NCBI RefSeq assembly: GCF_000225705.1
Contig: NZ_JH126467.1
Span: 560,153 to 624,152 of the forward strand
DNA: 64,000 bases
Direction of reading: 5' to 3'
Origin: Collinsella tanakaei YIT 12063
GTDB lineage: Bacteria > Actinomycetota > Coriobacteriia > Coriobacteriales > Coriobacteriaceae
The notes under the pieces were generated by a model that saw only the letters and a list, made by a program, of their open reading frames with translations, was not told the DNA's origin and searched no databases. The position numbers were made by a program, and so were the translations under genes. The number at the start of each line of letters is the position of its first letter. The first letter of the stretch is position 1. Shown one piece after another: positions 9,053-17,268 of the stretch.

Positions 9053-9170
9053 CCGTTCTCTCTCTTTTCAAGTGACATCTGTATCCATACACTACGTTGA
9101 CCGGCTGGCTATAGCGCGGCCGCTCCGACAACGCCCTACCGCCTCGCCTACCAAGGTGGTACGTAGCAGA

Positions 9171-12100
9171 ATGGATGGATACATGGAACTGAAGTCATTT
9201 GGGACAATCGCCGCGGCGTCCCTCATCGCCGCCGGGCTCGCGGGCACCGCCGTACCCGCCACGCTGATCGCAAACCCTCTTTTTGAAGCCCAGGCAGCGG
9301 CAAGCGCCACCGCTCCCCTGCCTTCGGTAAGTTCGCGCGCGCTTTCAGGCACCACGGCAGGCCAGCCCTTTGTCTCCAACCAAACCGGCAACAGCCAGCA
9401 CTACCGCATCCCGTCGATCATCACCCTGGATAACGGCTGGCTGCTCGCCGGCGCGGACGCGCGCTGGGGCGTTTACGGCGACTCCCCGGAGAACCTGGAC
9501 GGCCTTGTGAGCATCTCCAAGGACGGAGGCAAAACCTGGGAGTGGGAGCTGGTGAACGAGTTTGTGGACTACCCCAGCCAAAACGGCGGCCACAAGGGAA
9601 ACAGCGCCTCGTTTATCGACCCCACGTTTATCCAGGGCGGCGACGGCACCGTCTACATGATGGCGGATGCCTGGCCGGCGGGCACCGGCATTTGGGGCAC
9701 CGGCGGCGCCAGCTGCCAAAGCACCGGCTTCGACGAGAACGGAAACTTCCTCATCAGCCGCGGCAAGGCCGGCGCCATCGCAAGCTTGGACGCAGACCAG
9801 TACACCTACTATTGCGATGCGGCAGATAAGCAGACGTTCGACATAGACGGCGCGCGCATCGATCTTCGTCCCATTAAAGACAAAAACGGCGCGCTTACCG
9901 GCTCTTGGGTCGACGCGTACTTCGACCTGTATACCGTAGCTGACGGCGCGGCGTCTCGCACCGTGGTCAAGCAACATGAGACCGGCAAGGATATCCAGGC
10001 CAACGTCTTTTACTCCCAAAGCGAATGGAAGGCATACCCCACCTGCTACATTTGGCTAGTCAAGGGCACGCCCACGCAAGACGGCATCGACTGGGGCGAG
10101 CCTTCGATCCTGAACGTCAAGCGCAAGGACGACCAGCCCTTTACCGGCATCTGCCCGGGGCGCGGCCTGGTGGTTCCGTTCCAGGGCGGCGGCGAGCGCA
10201 TCATGTTCCAAATCTACGAGAGCAAGCAAGGCGGTAACGAGAGCGCAAGCGCCATTTGGAGTGATGACGCAGGCGCCACCTGGCAGCGCGGCGAGCGCTC
10301 CAACAAATTTAACGGCAGCGGCAAGTCCAGCGAGTCTCAGACCGTGAGGCTGCCCGCCGGCGGGGTGCGCATGTACTCGCGCAACAGCGCGGGCGCGATC
10401 TCGTATGCCGACAGCTTTGATAACGGGCAGACCTGGAGCGCCTACACCCTGGATACGGAGCTTCAGTACACCGGCAACTGCATGGTCTCCTTCATCAACG
10501 TCGACGGCTGCCTGGTAGATGCGCAGGGCCGCGTGTGGTCCAACCTCATCGCCGCGTCATACCCCAAGACAAGCGGCCGACGCGACGGAGCGGTGCGCAT
10601 AGGCTCCATCGACGCCGCGACCAACAAGGTCACCTGGCTCAACGCCAACGACATCAAGTTCCCGGGGCGCTTTCTCTATTCCTGCCTCACGCAGGTAGAC
10701 GGCGATAAGATGGCTATTGTCTACGAGCAGCAGGAGCCAAAGAGCGACGGCACGCAGGATGTGATCTTCAACCAGTTCTCCCTGCTCGACCTTGTGGGCG
10801 AGGGCTGGAGCTACAGCGCGACCACGCCCGCCCTTGCGGTCTCCAACATGGTCGAAGCGCTTGATGTGGACGAGGAAATAGAGCTTTCCGCCTCAGTCGA
10901 CGGCGTGGACGCGATCGAATACACCTGGACGGTCGAACAGACTGCCGGCAATGACTCCACCGACAGCGCTCCCGCCGTAAAGATCGATGCCGCAGGCGCT
11001 AGCGCCACCCTAACCGGCGCGAACGCGGGCAAGGCACGCGTCAAGGTGGTCGCCGCCTTTGATCTGAACGGCGCGAAGGCCCACCTTGCAGCATCCTGGG
11101 ACGTCTACGTATCCAGCCGCGGGGCCACGGTGCTCCCCGACCGCTTAGGCACCCATGAGGTCAACGCCACCTACGAGGCGCCCTACACGCTGGCGACGCA
11201 GCTTCCCAAGCACGGCGTCTACCTTATCCACGGACAGGAAGACGGCGGACGCATCATGTACAACCTGCCGGGCGGCGCCGCCCCCGACCGCCTGCGCAGC
11301 TCCATCTCCAACAACGCGGTGACGCCGGATACGTCCGGCAAGTTCCCCATAGCAAACCAGGTGTGGAAGATCGACCGTACGGGCGACGGCTACACCATCG
11401 CCAGCGTTGCGGACGGGCGCAAGCTCGCCATCACAGCGGGCGACAACGGCTGCAACCTGGTGCTCGGCGACGCGGGCAGTATCTTTACCATCGAAGGCGA
11501 GGGTACGGCCAAAACCGTCTCAACAACCGTAGGCGACAAGACCGTCTACATCGGCATGGGAGCAAAAGGCGCCTTTGTTGCGGGCGAGACCCCCTGCAAC
11601 AAGATTTCGCTGGGACTTGGCGTCATGAGCAACTGGACCGTTTCCACCACGCTCATCTCCTCCGTTTTGGACGAGGCGAACGCGGTTACCAACGACGACG
11701 TGTATACGGACGAGAGCTGGAAGGCATTCACCGCCGCACGCGACGAGGCCAAGGCATCGCTCGATAGCTGCTTGGACACCTACGACACCGAAGCGGCCGC
11801 AGAGCAGCAAAAGGATCTGCTGGACACCGCAGCGAAGAAGCTCTTCCGCGCCCAGCGCGGCCTTGCCGCAAAGCCGCTGCCGGAACCCGATCCCGAGCCG
11901 CAGCCCCAGCCGCAACCCCAGCCCCAGCCCCAGCCCCAGCCGCAACCCGATCGAGACAACATCAAGGTTGAGACGGATGATGCCGGTAACAAGGTGACCA
12001 CCACCACGCATAAGGACGGCACGTCCACCATCGACACCACGGCTCCCGACGGCGTCAGCACCACCATAAAGCTCGACAAGGACGGCGACGCCACCGCCAT

Positions 12101-12971
12101 CAGCGCCACCGTTCCGGCAAGCGTCGCCAAAACCGGCCGCGCCACCCTGCCCCTCAAGTACGCGATCGCCGGCGCAAGTAGCGCGGACGCACCTGCGATT
12201 ACCATCGACATCGCAGGGACCGCGCCGGCGAGACCGTTGCAGGTCAGCCTGGACTCGCAGGACAGCGAGCTGGCCCCGGGCACCGTCGCCGTGCTGGTAG
12301 ACGCCAACGGGAACGAGAAGGTGCTCGCCAAGACAGCGCTGGCGAACAACCGCGTCTCCTTCCCTATCGAAAACGACGCCACCATCAAAATCGCCAGCCG
12401 CGGCAAATCGTTCGAGGACGTACGGGAAACCGACTGGTTCGCACAAGAAGTCGTAGGCTACGCGAGCGCCCGCGGCATCATCAACGGCGTTCCCGGGGAG
12501 CGAGGAGCGCTGCAGTTCCAGGGCAACGCGGCGGCAAGCAGGGCCATGTTCGTCTGCATGCTCGCTAACTTGGAAGACGCGCGCCAGGACCAGCCGGCAA
12601 GCGCCTTCACGGATGTTGCGCAAAGCGACTGGTTTGCCAACGGAGCCGCATGGGGCAGCGAAAACGGTATCGTCGCAGGTTACGGCGACGGCTCCGTCTT
12701 TGGTGGCGAGGACCCCGTAACCCGCGAGCAGGTCGCGGTGTTCCTCATGCGCTATGCAACCATGCTGGGGCTCGACACCTCCGCGCGCGTCCAGTCCACC
12801 CATCCGGACGCAGGCCTCACCTCGCAGTTCGCTGCGGACGCCATGCAGTGGGCGGTGGCAGAGGGCCTAATCCTGGGAAATGAATCGGGCATGCTCAACC
12901 CCGCCTCGACCGCGACGCGTGCGGAGGTCGCCGCCATCCTGGCGCGCTTCATCAACACGCAGCTCGCCTAA
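9171..12971 (+). CDS. Secreted SLH-anchored sialidase (exo-alpha-sialidase)
   Basis: The protein (about 1266 residues) should release terminal sialic acid from host glycans. A signal peptide follows the start. The catalytic six-bladed propeller spans roughly residues 60-550, with the N-terminal arginine motif YRIPSI at 78-83 and three Asp boxes (SKDGGKTW near 116, SDDAGATW near 364, SFDNGQTW near 415). Next come an Ig-like region (about 555-650), a probable beta-trefoil-like region (650-830), a helical FIVAR-like segment (830-900), a Pro-Gln linker (about 909-925), another beta-rich region, and three S-layer homology repeats (about 1080-1266) that would bind the wall. The frame is open upstream to 8928, but the signal peptide places the start at ATG 9171 or 9183. 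No sialic acid catabolism genes lie nearby. Confidence 0.9.
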   Translation: MDGYMELKSFGTIAAASLIAAGLAGTAVPATLIANPLFEAQAAASATAPLPSVSSRALSGTTAGQPFVSNQTGNSQHYRIPSIITLDNGWLLAGADARWGVYGDSPENLDGLVSISKDGGKTWEWELVNEFVDYPSQNGGHKGNSASFIDPTFIQGGDGTVYMMADAWPAGTGIWGTGGASCQSTGFDENGNFLISRGKAGAIASLDADQYTYYCDAADKQTFDIDGARIDLRPIKDKNGALTGSWVDAYFDLYTVADGAASRTVVKQHETGKDIQANVFYSQSEWKAYPTCYIWLVKGTPTQDGIDWGEPSILNVKRKDDQPFTGICPGRGLVVPFQGGGERIMFQIYESKQGGNESASAIWSDDAGATWQRGERSNKFNGSGKSSESQTVRLPAGGVRMYSRNSAGAISYADSFDNGQTWSAYTLDTELQYTGNCMVSFINVDGCLVDAQGRVWSNLIAASYPKTSGRRDGAVRIGSIDAATNKVTWLNANDIKFPGRFLYSCLTQVDGDKMAIVYEQQEPKSDGTQDVIFNQFSLLDLVGEGWSYSATTPALAVSNMVEALDVDEEIELSASVDGVDAIEYTWTVEQTAGNDSTDSAPAVKIDAAGASATLTGANAGKARVKVVAAFDLNGAKAHLAASWDVYVSSRGATVLPDRLGTHEVNATYEAPYTLATQLPKHGVYLIHGQEDGGRIMYNLPGGAAPDRLRSSISNNAVTPDTSGKFPIANQVWKIDRTGDGYTIASVADGRKLAITAGDNGCNLVLGDAGSIFTIEGEGTAKTVSTTVGDKTVYIGMGAKGAFVAGETPCNKISLGLGVMSNWTVSTTLISSVLDEANAVTNDDVYTDESWKAFTAARDEAKASLDSCLDTYDTEAAAEQQKDLLDTAAKKLFRAQRGLAAKPLPEPDPEPQPQPQPQPQPQPQPQPDRDNIKVETDDAGNKVTTTTHKDGTSTIDTTAPDGVSTTIKLDKDGDATAISATVPASVAKTGRATLPLKYAIAGASSADAPAITIDIAGTAPARPLQVSLDSQDSELAPGTVAVLVDANGNEKVLAKTALANNRVSFPIENDATIKIASRGKSFEDVRETDWFAQEVVGYASARGIINGVPGERGALQFQGNAAASRAMFVCMLANLEDARQDQPASAFTDVAQSDWFANGAAWGSENGIVAGYGDGSVFGGEDPVTREQVAVFLMRYATMLGLDTSARVQSTHPDAGLTSQFAADAMQWAVAEGLILGNESGMLNPASTATRAEVAAILARFINTQLA
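11898..11945 (+). repeat. Pro-Gln codon repeat inside the sialidase
   Basis: Eight consecutive CCN-CAR codon pairs encode an alternating Pro-Gln linker. The tract is a short tandem repeat and its length is likely to vary between strains. Confidence 0.85.
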
Positions 12972-13008
12972 AGAGCGCTCAAAGCGCACCTGAAACACGC
13001 GTGCACGC

Positions 13009-13053
13009 AGACGGCGGACGATCGCCCATTGGCTAGTCGTCCGCCGTCTTTTA
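13009..13053 (+). terminator. Terminator of the sialidase gene
   Basis: A 13-bp perfect stem (13009-13021 with 13037-13049) is followed by TTTT on the plus strand. It directly abuts the stop of the convergent modC gene, so it may serve both. Confidence 0.85.
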
Positions 13054-14121
13054 CCTATTCACCATCAAGATCTTGGCCGCGTCAAAATGCATGCGCAGGC
13101 AATCGCCCTCGCGCGGCAGGGTCGCCATGTCCGCGCCCACCGTGTTCACCTTCCACGTAAGGCGGCTCGATGCGTCCGCGCGCGGCGGATCCAGTAGCAC
13201 CAGGCGCTCAAAACGAGAATCGCTCACCCGCGCCACGCGCAGCATATAGCTGTTCTTGCCGGGCGCCTCGCGGTTGTCGATATGGAAGTAGTTGGCGCGC
13301 ACGCCCAGGTAGGCAACATCGTCTGCAACCGGAGCGCCCACATCGAACGTCATGCCCCAATCGAGCGCCTCGACCAGGGTATCGCCCACCTTCCGCGCGC
13401 GGCTGGTGTTCTTGCACCCGGTCAGACGCAGCGCGGCAAGCGTCTGGGGCCGCTGAACAACCTGCTCCACCGTGCCGTCCTCTTCCACGCGCCCGTTGTG
13501 TAGCACGCAGATGCGCTCGCACAGTCGGCACGCCTCATCGATATCGTGGCTTACATAGAGCACCGTGGAATCGATGACGGAAAACAGGTCAAGCAGATTT
13601 TGCTCAAGCGCGCTCTTTAAAAACGAGTCGAGCGCAGAAAACGGCTCGTCGAACATGTAGATCGCCGGACGCGCGGCCAGCATGCGAGCAAGCGCGACGC
13701 GTTGCTGCTGTCCGCCGGAAAGCCTGGCGGGATAGCGGTCCGCATACCCCGCCATACCAAAAATGGAGAGATAGCGCCGCGCGAGCTCATCGCGCCCTTC
13801 GCGCGAAAGCCGCCCTTCAACGCCGGCAAGAACGTTATCGGCAACGCTCAGGTTGGGGAACAGCTGGTAGTTCTGAAACAGCAGGGCGCACTTGCGCTGC
13901 TGCGGCGACAGGTTGATGCCGCGCGCAGAATCAAAGAACGTCACGCCGTTCACCGCTATTCGGCCTTCGTCGGGCGTCTCCACTCCGGCGATGCAGCGCA
14001 GGGTGCAGCTTTTCCCGCAACCAGAGGCTCCCAGCAGCGCCACGCGCTCGCCGGCGGCTTCCAGCCTCACGTCAAGCGAGAAGTCCGGGTAGGCCTTCTT
14101 GATATCGAGGACCAAGGACAT
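13051..14121 (-). CDS. modC: Molybdate ABC transporter ATP-binding protein
   Basis: ModC powers molybdate import through ModB. The 356-residue protein has Walker A GASGCGKS at residues 31-38, the ABC signature LSGGQQQR at 133-140, and Walker B with the catalytic pair Asp157-Glu158, followed by an H-loop in YVSHD. The last 130 residues form a regulatory domain, where ModC proteins usually carry a molybdate-binding MOP fold. Its ATG overlaps the modB stop (TGATG). It is the last gene of modABC and ends at the sialidase terminator. Sulfate or tungstate ATPases are close relatives, but the Moco genes upstream favour molybdate or tungstate. Confidence 0.88.
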   Translation of the reverse strand: MSLVLDIKKAYPDFSLDVRLEAAGERVALLGASGCGKSCTLRCIAGVETPDEGRIAVNGVTFFDSARGINLSPQQRKCALLFQNYQLFPNLSVADNVLAGVEGRLSREGRDELARRYLSIFGMAGYADRYPARLSGGQQQRVALARMLAARPAIYMFDEPFSALDSFLKSALEQNLLDLFSVIDSTVLYVSHDIDEACRLCERICVLHNGRVEEDGTVEQVVQRPQTLAALRLTGCKNTSRARKVGDTLVEALDWGMTFDVGAPVADDVAYLGVRANYFHIDNREAPGKNSYMLRVARVSDSRFERLVLLDPPRADASSRLTWKVNTVGADMATLPREGDCLRMHFDAAKILMVNR

Positions 14122-15800
14122 CAGCGGCCTCCCTTGCCGTCTCGCGTTGCGGATGATGGGGACGAGGACCCACGTCCCGTCGAAACCGCGCCCGCGGCAG
14201 CTCCCGCCGCAGCGCCCGCGGCAGCTCCCGCCGCAGCGCCCACGGCTGCGTCCGTGCGCATAAGTTCGCGCAGGGCATCGCGGTCGATGCGCAGCGCGTC
14301 GCCGCCCGCGGCCTCGTCATCGTCCAAAAACGCCGCATCTTGAACGCCCTGCACCCTAGAGCCCACGTGTAAAGCGTCGCCGACGGCGCGACCCTTGATG
14401 TAGCCCCGGCTGCGATAAGCCTGCGAACGCGCCGTATACAGGTTGATAAAAAGAATCACCAAGAAGCTGAAAGCGATCACCACAAGCACCCAGAACAACG
14501 CCACGTCCGTGTCGCCGCCCATCCACTCAAAGTAGATGGCAATGGGGATGGTCTGCGTAATGCCCGCATAGTTGCCCGCGAAAAACAGCGTGCAGCCAAA
14601 CTCGCCCATGGCTCGGGCGAAGGCCAGCACCGTGCCCGCGGCGATAGAGGGCCAGCCCAGGGGCAGCATAAGCGAATGGAAGATGCGCCACTCGGACCAG
14701 CCCAGCGTACGGGCGGCATCGAGCATCTGCGAGTCCAGGGCCTCGAAAGCCCCCAGCGCGGTACGGTAGACCAGCGGAAATGAGACGACAATCGCAGAGA
14801 TCACCGCAGCGGGCCACGTGAACACCAGCGAGACGCCGTGGTCGATAAGCCACCTGCCCACAGCGGTGGACTGGCCAAAGAGCATCAGCAGTAAAAAGCC
14901 GCATACGGTGGGCGGCAACACCATGGGGATGGTGAAGACGGAATCCAACACGCCCTTGATGCGGCTTGTGGTACCCATGGTGCGCCATGCGGCAAGCAGC
15001 CCCAGCGCAAACGAGACCGCAAGCGCCACGCCGGCCGTCTTGATGGACACCCACAGCGGACGGTAATCGATTCGGGCGAAAAACGCCCCCAACCCCTCGA
15101 GCCACGTGGGCTCGGCCGCCAAGGACACCTGGTCGGCGGCTACCAGGCGCGCGTCATCGCTCCACAGCGCACCGTCGCCCAGATCGATGTCTTCAGCTGC
15201 AGCCGCAGCGTCGGCAGCGTCCGCCTGTCCGGCGGCGTCCACCACCGCGTAGGCGTCGCCGTCCTCGCCCGTCACGCAAAACCGGTAGCGGTAAGGAGCC
15301 TGCACGCATTGTGGCTCGGTAGTGAAGATCCAGGGGTTCTCGACGTCAGCCAGCGCGGCGCCGCCCATAGAGTGCGCCGCGTCAAGCTCGCACAGCATGC
15401 GCCGCAGCGCCGCTTGATCGTCCGCGTCCTCGCAATCAAAGCCAGCTGCCTGGGCGGCACCTGCGTCAACGTGCACCAACACGTTTGCAGGCGTGCGAAC
15501 AACTACCACGTTAGAGTCATCCAGCAACGGAAAACGATACCCCGCCGGCTGGCCGTCCATAGCGCGCGCGGTGCCCTTGGCGTTGCGCTCAAAGCCGTAG
15601 ATGCCAAAAGCGGCGCCCTCTTGCGTGGCGGCGACGGCGGGGCCGGAGGCGCCGGCCGCCATGACGGGCGCGGGCCACAGGGCGACGCTCGCCACCATGA
15701 TGACCGCGACCACCACTGCCAGCCACGCCGCCCTTGCATCCGCCGTATCGATACGCCATGCGCTCAACGCGCCACCTCCTTGCCGCGTTGCGCGGCGCAT
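14121..15800 (-). CDS. modB: Molybdate ABC transporter permease ModB with extra N- and C-terminal regions
   Basis: The core (roughly residues 250-470) is a typical ModB permease with five or more helices and the coupling-loop signature (LGAFEALDSQMLDAARTLG). The whole protein is 559 residues, more than twice the usual 220-260. The N-terminus has one membrane segment (about 25-48), then some 190 residues predicted outside the membrane, with four cysteines (in GFDCED, RMLCELD, PQCVQ and RFCVTG) and an Ala/Asp-rich stretch. The C-terminus is cytoplasmic and ends in Ala-Ala-Ala-Gly repeats. The ATG at 15800 abuts the modA stop (TAGATG). The family role is secure; the function of the additions is unknown. 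Confidence 0.88.
   Translation of the reverse strand: MRRATRQGGGALSAWRIDTADARAAWLAVVVAVIMVASVALWPAPVMAAGASGPAVAATQEGAAFGIYGFERNAKGTARAMDGQPAGYRFPLLDDSNVVVVRTPANVLVHVDAGAAQAAGFDCEDADDQAALRRMLCELDAAHSMGGAALADVENPWIFTTEPQCVQAPYRYRFCVTGEDGDAYAVVDAAGQADAADAAAAAEDIDLGDGALWSDDARLVAADQVSLAAEPTWLEGLGAFFARIDYRPLWVSIKTAGVALAVSFALGLLAAWRTMGTTSRIKGVLDSVFTIPMVLPPTVCGFLLLMLFGQSTAVGRWLIDHGVSLVFTWPAAVISAIVVSFPLVYRTALGAFEALDSQMLDAARTLGWSEWRIFHSLMLPLGWPSIAAGTVLAFARAMGEFGCTLFFAGNYAGITQTIPIAIYFEWMGGDTDVALFWVLVVIAFSFLVILFINLYTARSQAYRSRGYIKGRAVGDALHVGSRVQGVQDAAFLDDDEAAGGDALRIDRDALRELMRTDAAVGAAAGAAAGAAAGAAAGAVSTGRGSSSPSSATRDGKGGR
14197..14244 (-). repeat. Tandem 24-bp repeat encoding the Ala-Gly tail of ModB
   Basis: Two 24-base copies (14197-14220 and 14221-14244, one mismatch) encode repeated Ala-Ala-Ala-Gly units near the ModB C-terminus. 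The reading frame is kept, so repeat-number changes would only alter tail length. Confidence 0.8.
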
Positions 15801-16679
15801 CTATTCAGAGAGCTCAAAACCGTACTTGGCCCAAATCTTCTGCGCATCCTTATTGGTAAGGCAGAACTCCAGGAACTTGGCCGCTTCCTCGGCATTCTCG
15901 CTGGTAGCGGACACGGCGCCGGGGTACACGATGGGCTTATGGGAATCCTCCGGGCAGACAAACGCCTCTTCGATGCCATCGTAGCGGAAGATATCGGAGC
16001 TGTAGACAAAGCCGGCCACGCAGTCGCCCGTAGAGACGTACTTGGCGGCGGTGCCCACCTTGTCGGCAAGCGCGACCTTGTCCGCGATCGAAGCGGCGTA
16101 CTCGCCATCCGCGCCTTCGGCATTGGTGTAGAGGCCAACGGAGGCCAGCGCCTGATTGGCGTACTTGCCGGCGGGCACCGTGGCCGCATCGCCGATAGCG
16201 ATCCTACCGTCCAGGTTGGCAACGTCCTCGATAGAGGCAACGGCAAGGTCGGAACCCTCGGCCTTCACGATCACCAGGTCATTCACAAACATGTCCTCGC
16301 GCGTGGACTCGTCCACCAGATCAGCCTCGACCGCATCGTCCATAGTACCCTTGGACGCCGTGATCAGCGCGTCGACCTGTGCCCCGGCGCGCATCTGCTC
16401 AACCAGGTCGCCGGACGCCTTGAACTGCGTGTCCGCAAAGGTCACGCCCGTCTGCTCCGTATAGAGCGCCTGAACCTCGGGCAGCGCCTTCTCCAGCGAG
16501 TTGGCGGCAAAGATCTGCAGCTCCACCTTTTCCGCGCTTTGCGTGGACGAGGAACCGGCAGCTTCGGCGCTGCCCTGCGCGGCGGTGTTGCCAGAGCAGC
16601 CGGCAACGGACCCCGCAATAGCAAGCGAGGCGATAAGGGCGAGCGCGCCGCGGCGGCTCATGGCGGTGAACATTGACAT
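15801..16679 (-). CDS. modA: Molybdate-binding lipoprotein ModA
   Basis: ModA captures molybdate outside the membrane and delivers it to ModBC. The 292-residue precursor has a lipoprotein signal with lipobox SVAGC (Cys28), then a Ser/Ala-rich spacer and a periplasmic-binding-protein fold. The fold shows the FAANSLEKALPEV and AVSATSENAEEAAKF segments typical of ModA. A GGGGGAA ribosome site precedes the ATG at 16679. The gene has its own promoter downstream of mog and is followed without a gap by modB. Tungstate binding (TupA/WtpA-like) cannot be ruled out from sequence. Confidence 0.9.
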   Translation of the reverse strand: MSMFTAMSRRGALALIASLAIAGSVAGCSGNTAAQGSAEAAGSSSTQSAEKVELQIFAANSLEKALPEVQALYTEQTGVTFADTQFKASGDLVEQMRAGAQVDALITASKGTMDDAVEADLVDESTREDMFVNDLVIVKAEGSDLAVASIEDVANLDGRIAIGDAATVPAGKYANQALASVGLYTNAEGADGEYAASIADKVALADKVGTAAKYVSTGDCVAGFVYSSDIFRYDGIEEAFVCPEDSHKPIVYPGAVSATSENAEEAAKFLEFCLTNKDAQKIWAKYGFELSE

Positions 16680-16724
16680 GAGATTTCCCCCTTTAAGAAT
16701 AGGCTGGTGCGAAACAACGCCCTC

Positions 16725-16751
16725 ATTATACTCGTAAGAGAATAATTACAA
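16725..16751 (-). promoter_or_regulatory. modA promoter overlapped by an inverted repeat
   Basis: Read leftwards, a perfect -10 box TATAAT lies at 16725-16730 and a TTGTAA -35-like box at 16746-16751, with a short 15-base spacer. Over the same bases lies the repeat ATTATACTC-GTAA-GAGAATAAT (16725-16746), whose 9-bp arms match with one exception. A repressor bound there would cover the promoter. A molybdate-responsive regulator is the natural guess, but none is encoded in the window. Confidence 0.5.
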
Positions 16752-16760
16752 GCACACGCG

Positions 16761-17234
16761 TTAGTGCCCGCAGCCGGCGGTCATCTTGCATGCGTGCTCA
16801 AGCTGGTCGCTTATACCCTCCCAGCACTCCAGCGCCGCCTTGGTGGAACCGGGGAAGTTGATCACCAGGTGGCGTCCACGCTGCATGCACACCGCGCGCG
16901 ACAGCATGGCGCGGCGCGTCTTTGTCATGGAATACGCCCGCATGGCCTCCGCGATGCCCGGGACGTCTCGGTCGCATACGGAGCGGGTCGCCTCGGGAGT
17001 CACGTCGCGCAGAGACAGACCCGTTCCGCCGCACGTGATCACAATGTCCGCATCCACCTGGTCGCATGCATCGACGATGGCGAGAGCGATCTGCTCCTGC
17101 TCGTCCTTGACCACAACATGGCTGGCAACCGACCAGCCCGCCTCCAACACCAGGCGCTTAAGCGCGGCGCCTGCCTCGTCGCGAGTAAGATCGCGCGTAT
17201 CCGAGCACGTGATGACGGCAAAAGATATATCCAT
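16761..17234 (-). CDS. Molybdopterin adenylyltransferase-type protein (MogA/MoaB family)
   Basis: The 157-residue protein belongs to the MogA/MoaB fold, which activates molybdopterin by adenylation so that MoeA can insert molybdenum. The signature ITCGGTGLSLRDVTPEAT is at residues 66-83. The frame is open to 17345, but GGGGAGG before the ATG at 17234 and family length set the start. It lies 34 bases downstream of moeA and upstream of modABC, so cofactor synthesis and metal uptake are linked. Short MoaB and MogA proteins are hard to tell apart by sequence, hence no symbol. Confidence 0.9.
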   Translation of the reverse strand: MDISFAVITCSDTRDLTRDEAGAALKRLVLEAGWSVASHVVVKDEQEQIALAIVDACDQVDADIVITCGGTGLSLRDVTPEATRSVCDRDVPGIAEAMRAYSMTKTRRAMLSRAVCMQRGRHLVINFPGSTKAALECWEGISDQLEHACKMTAGCGH

Positions 17235-17268
17235 AGGGGCCTCCCCGGCTATATGCGATTCGATACGG

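Noticed and set aside
11520-12803. Leftward frame of 427 residues inside the sialidase
   Set aside because: It is a mirror of the sialidase codons, with no ribosome site and no family match.
16680-16760. Possible Moco riboswitch before modA
   Set aside because: The region is too short for the Moco motif and is explained by a promoter with an inverted repeat.
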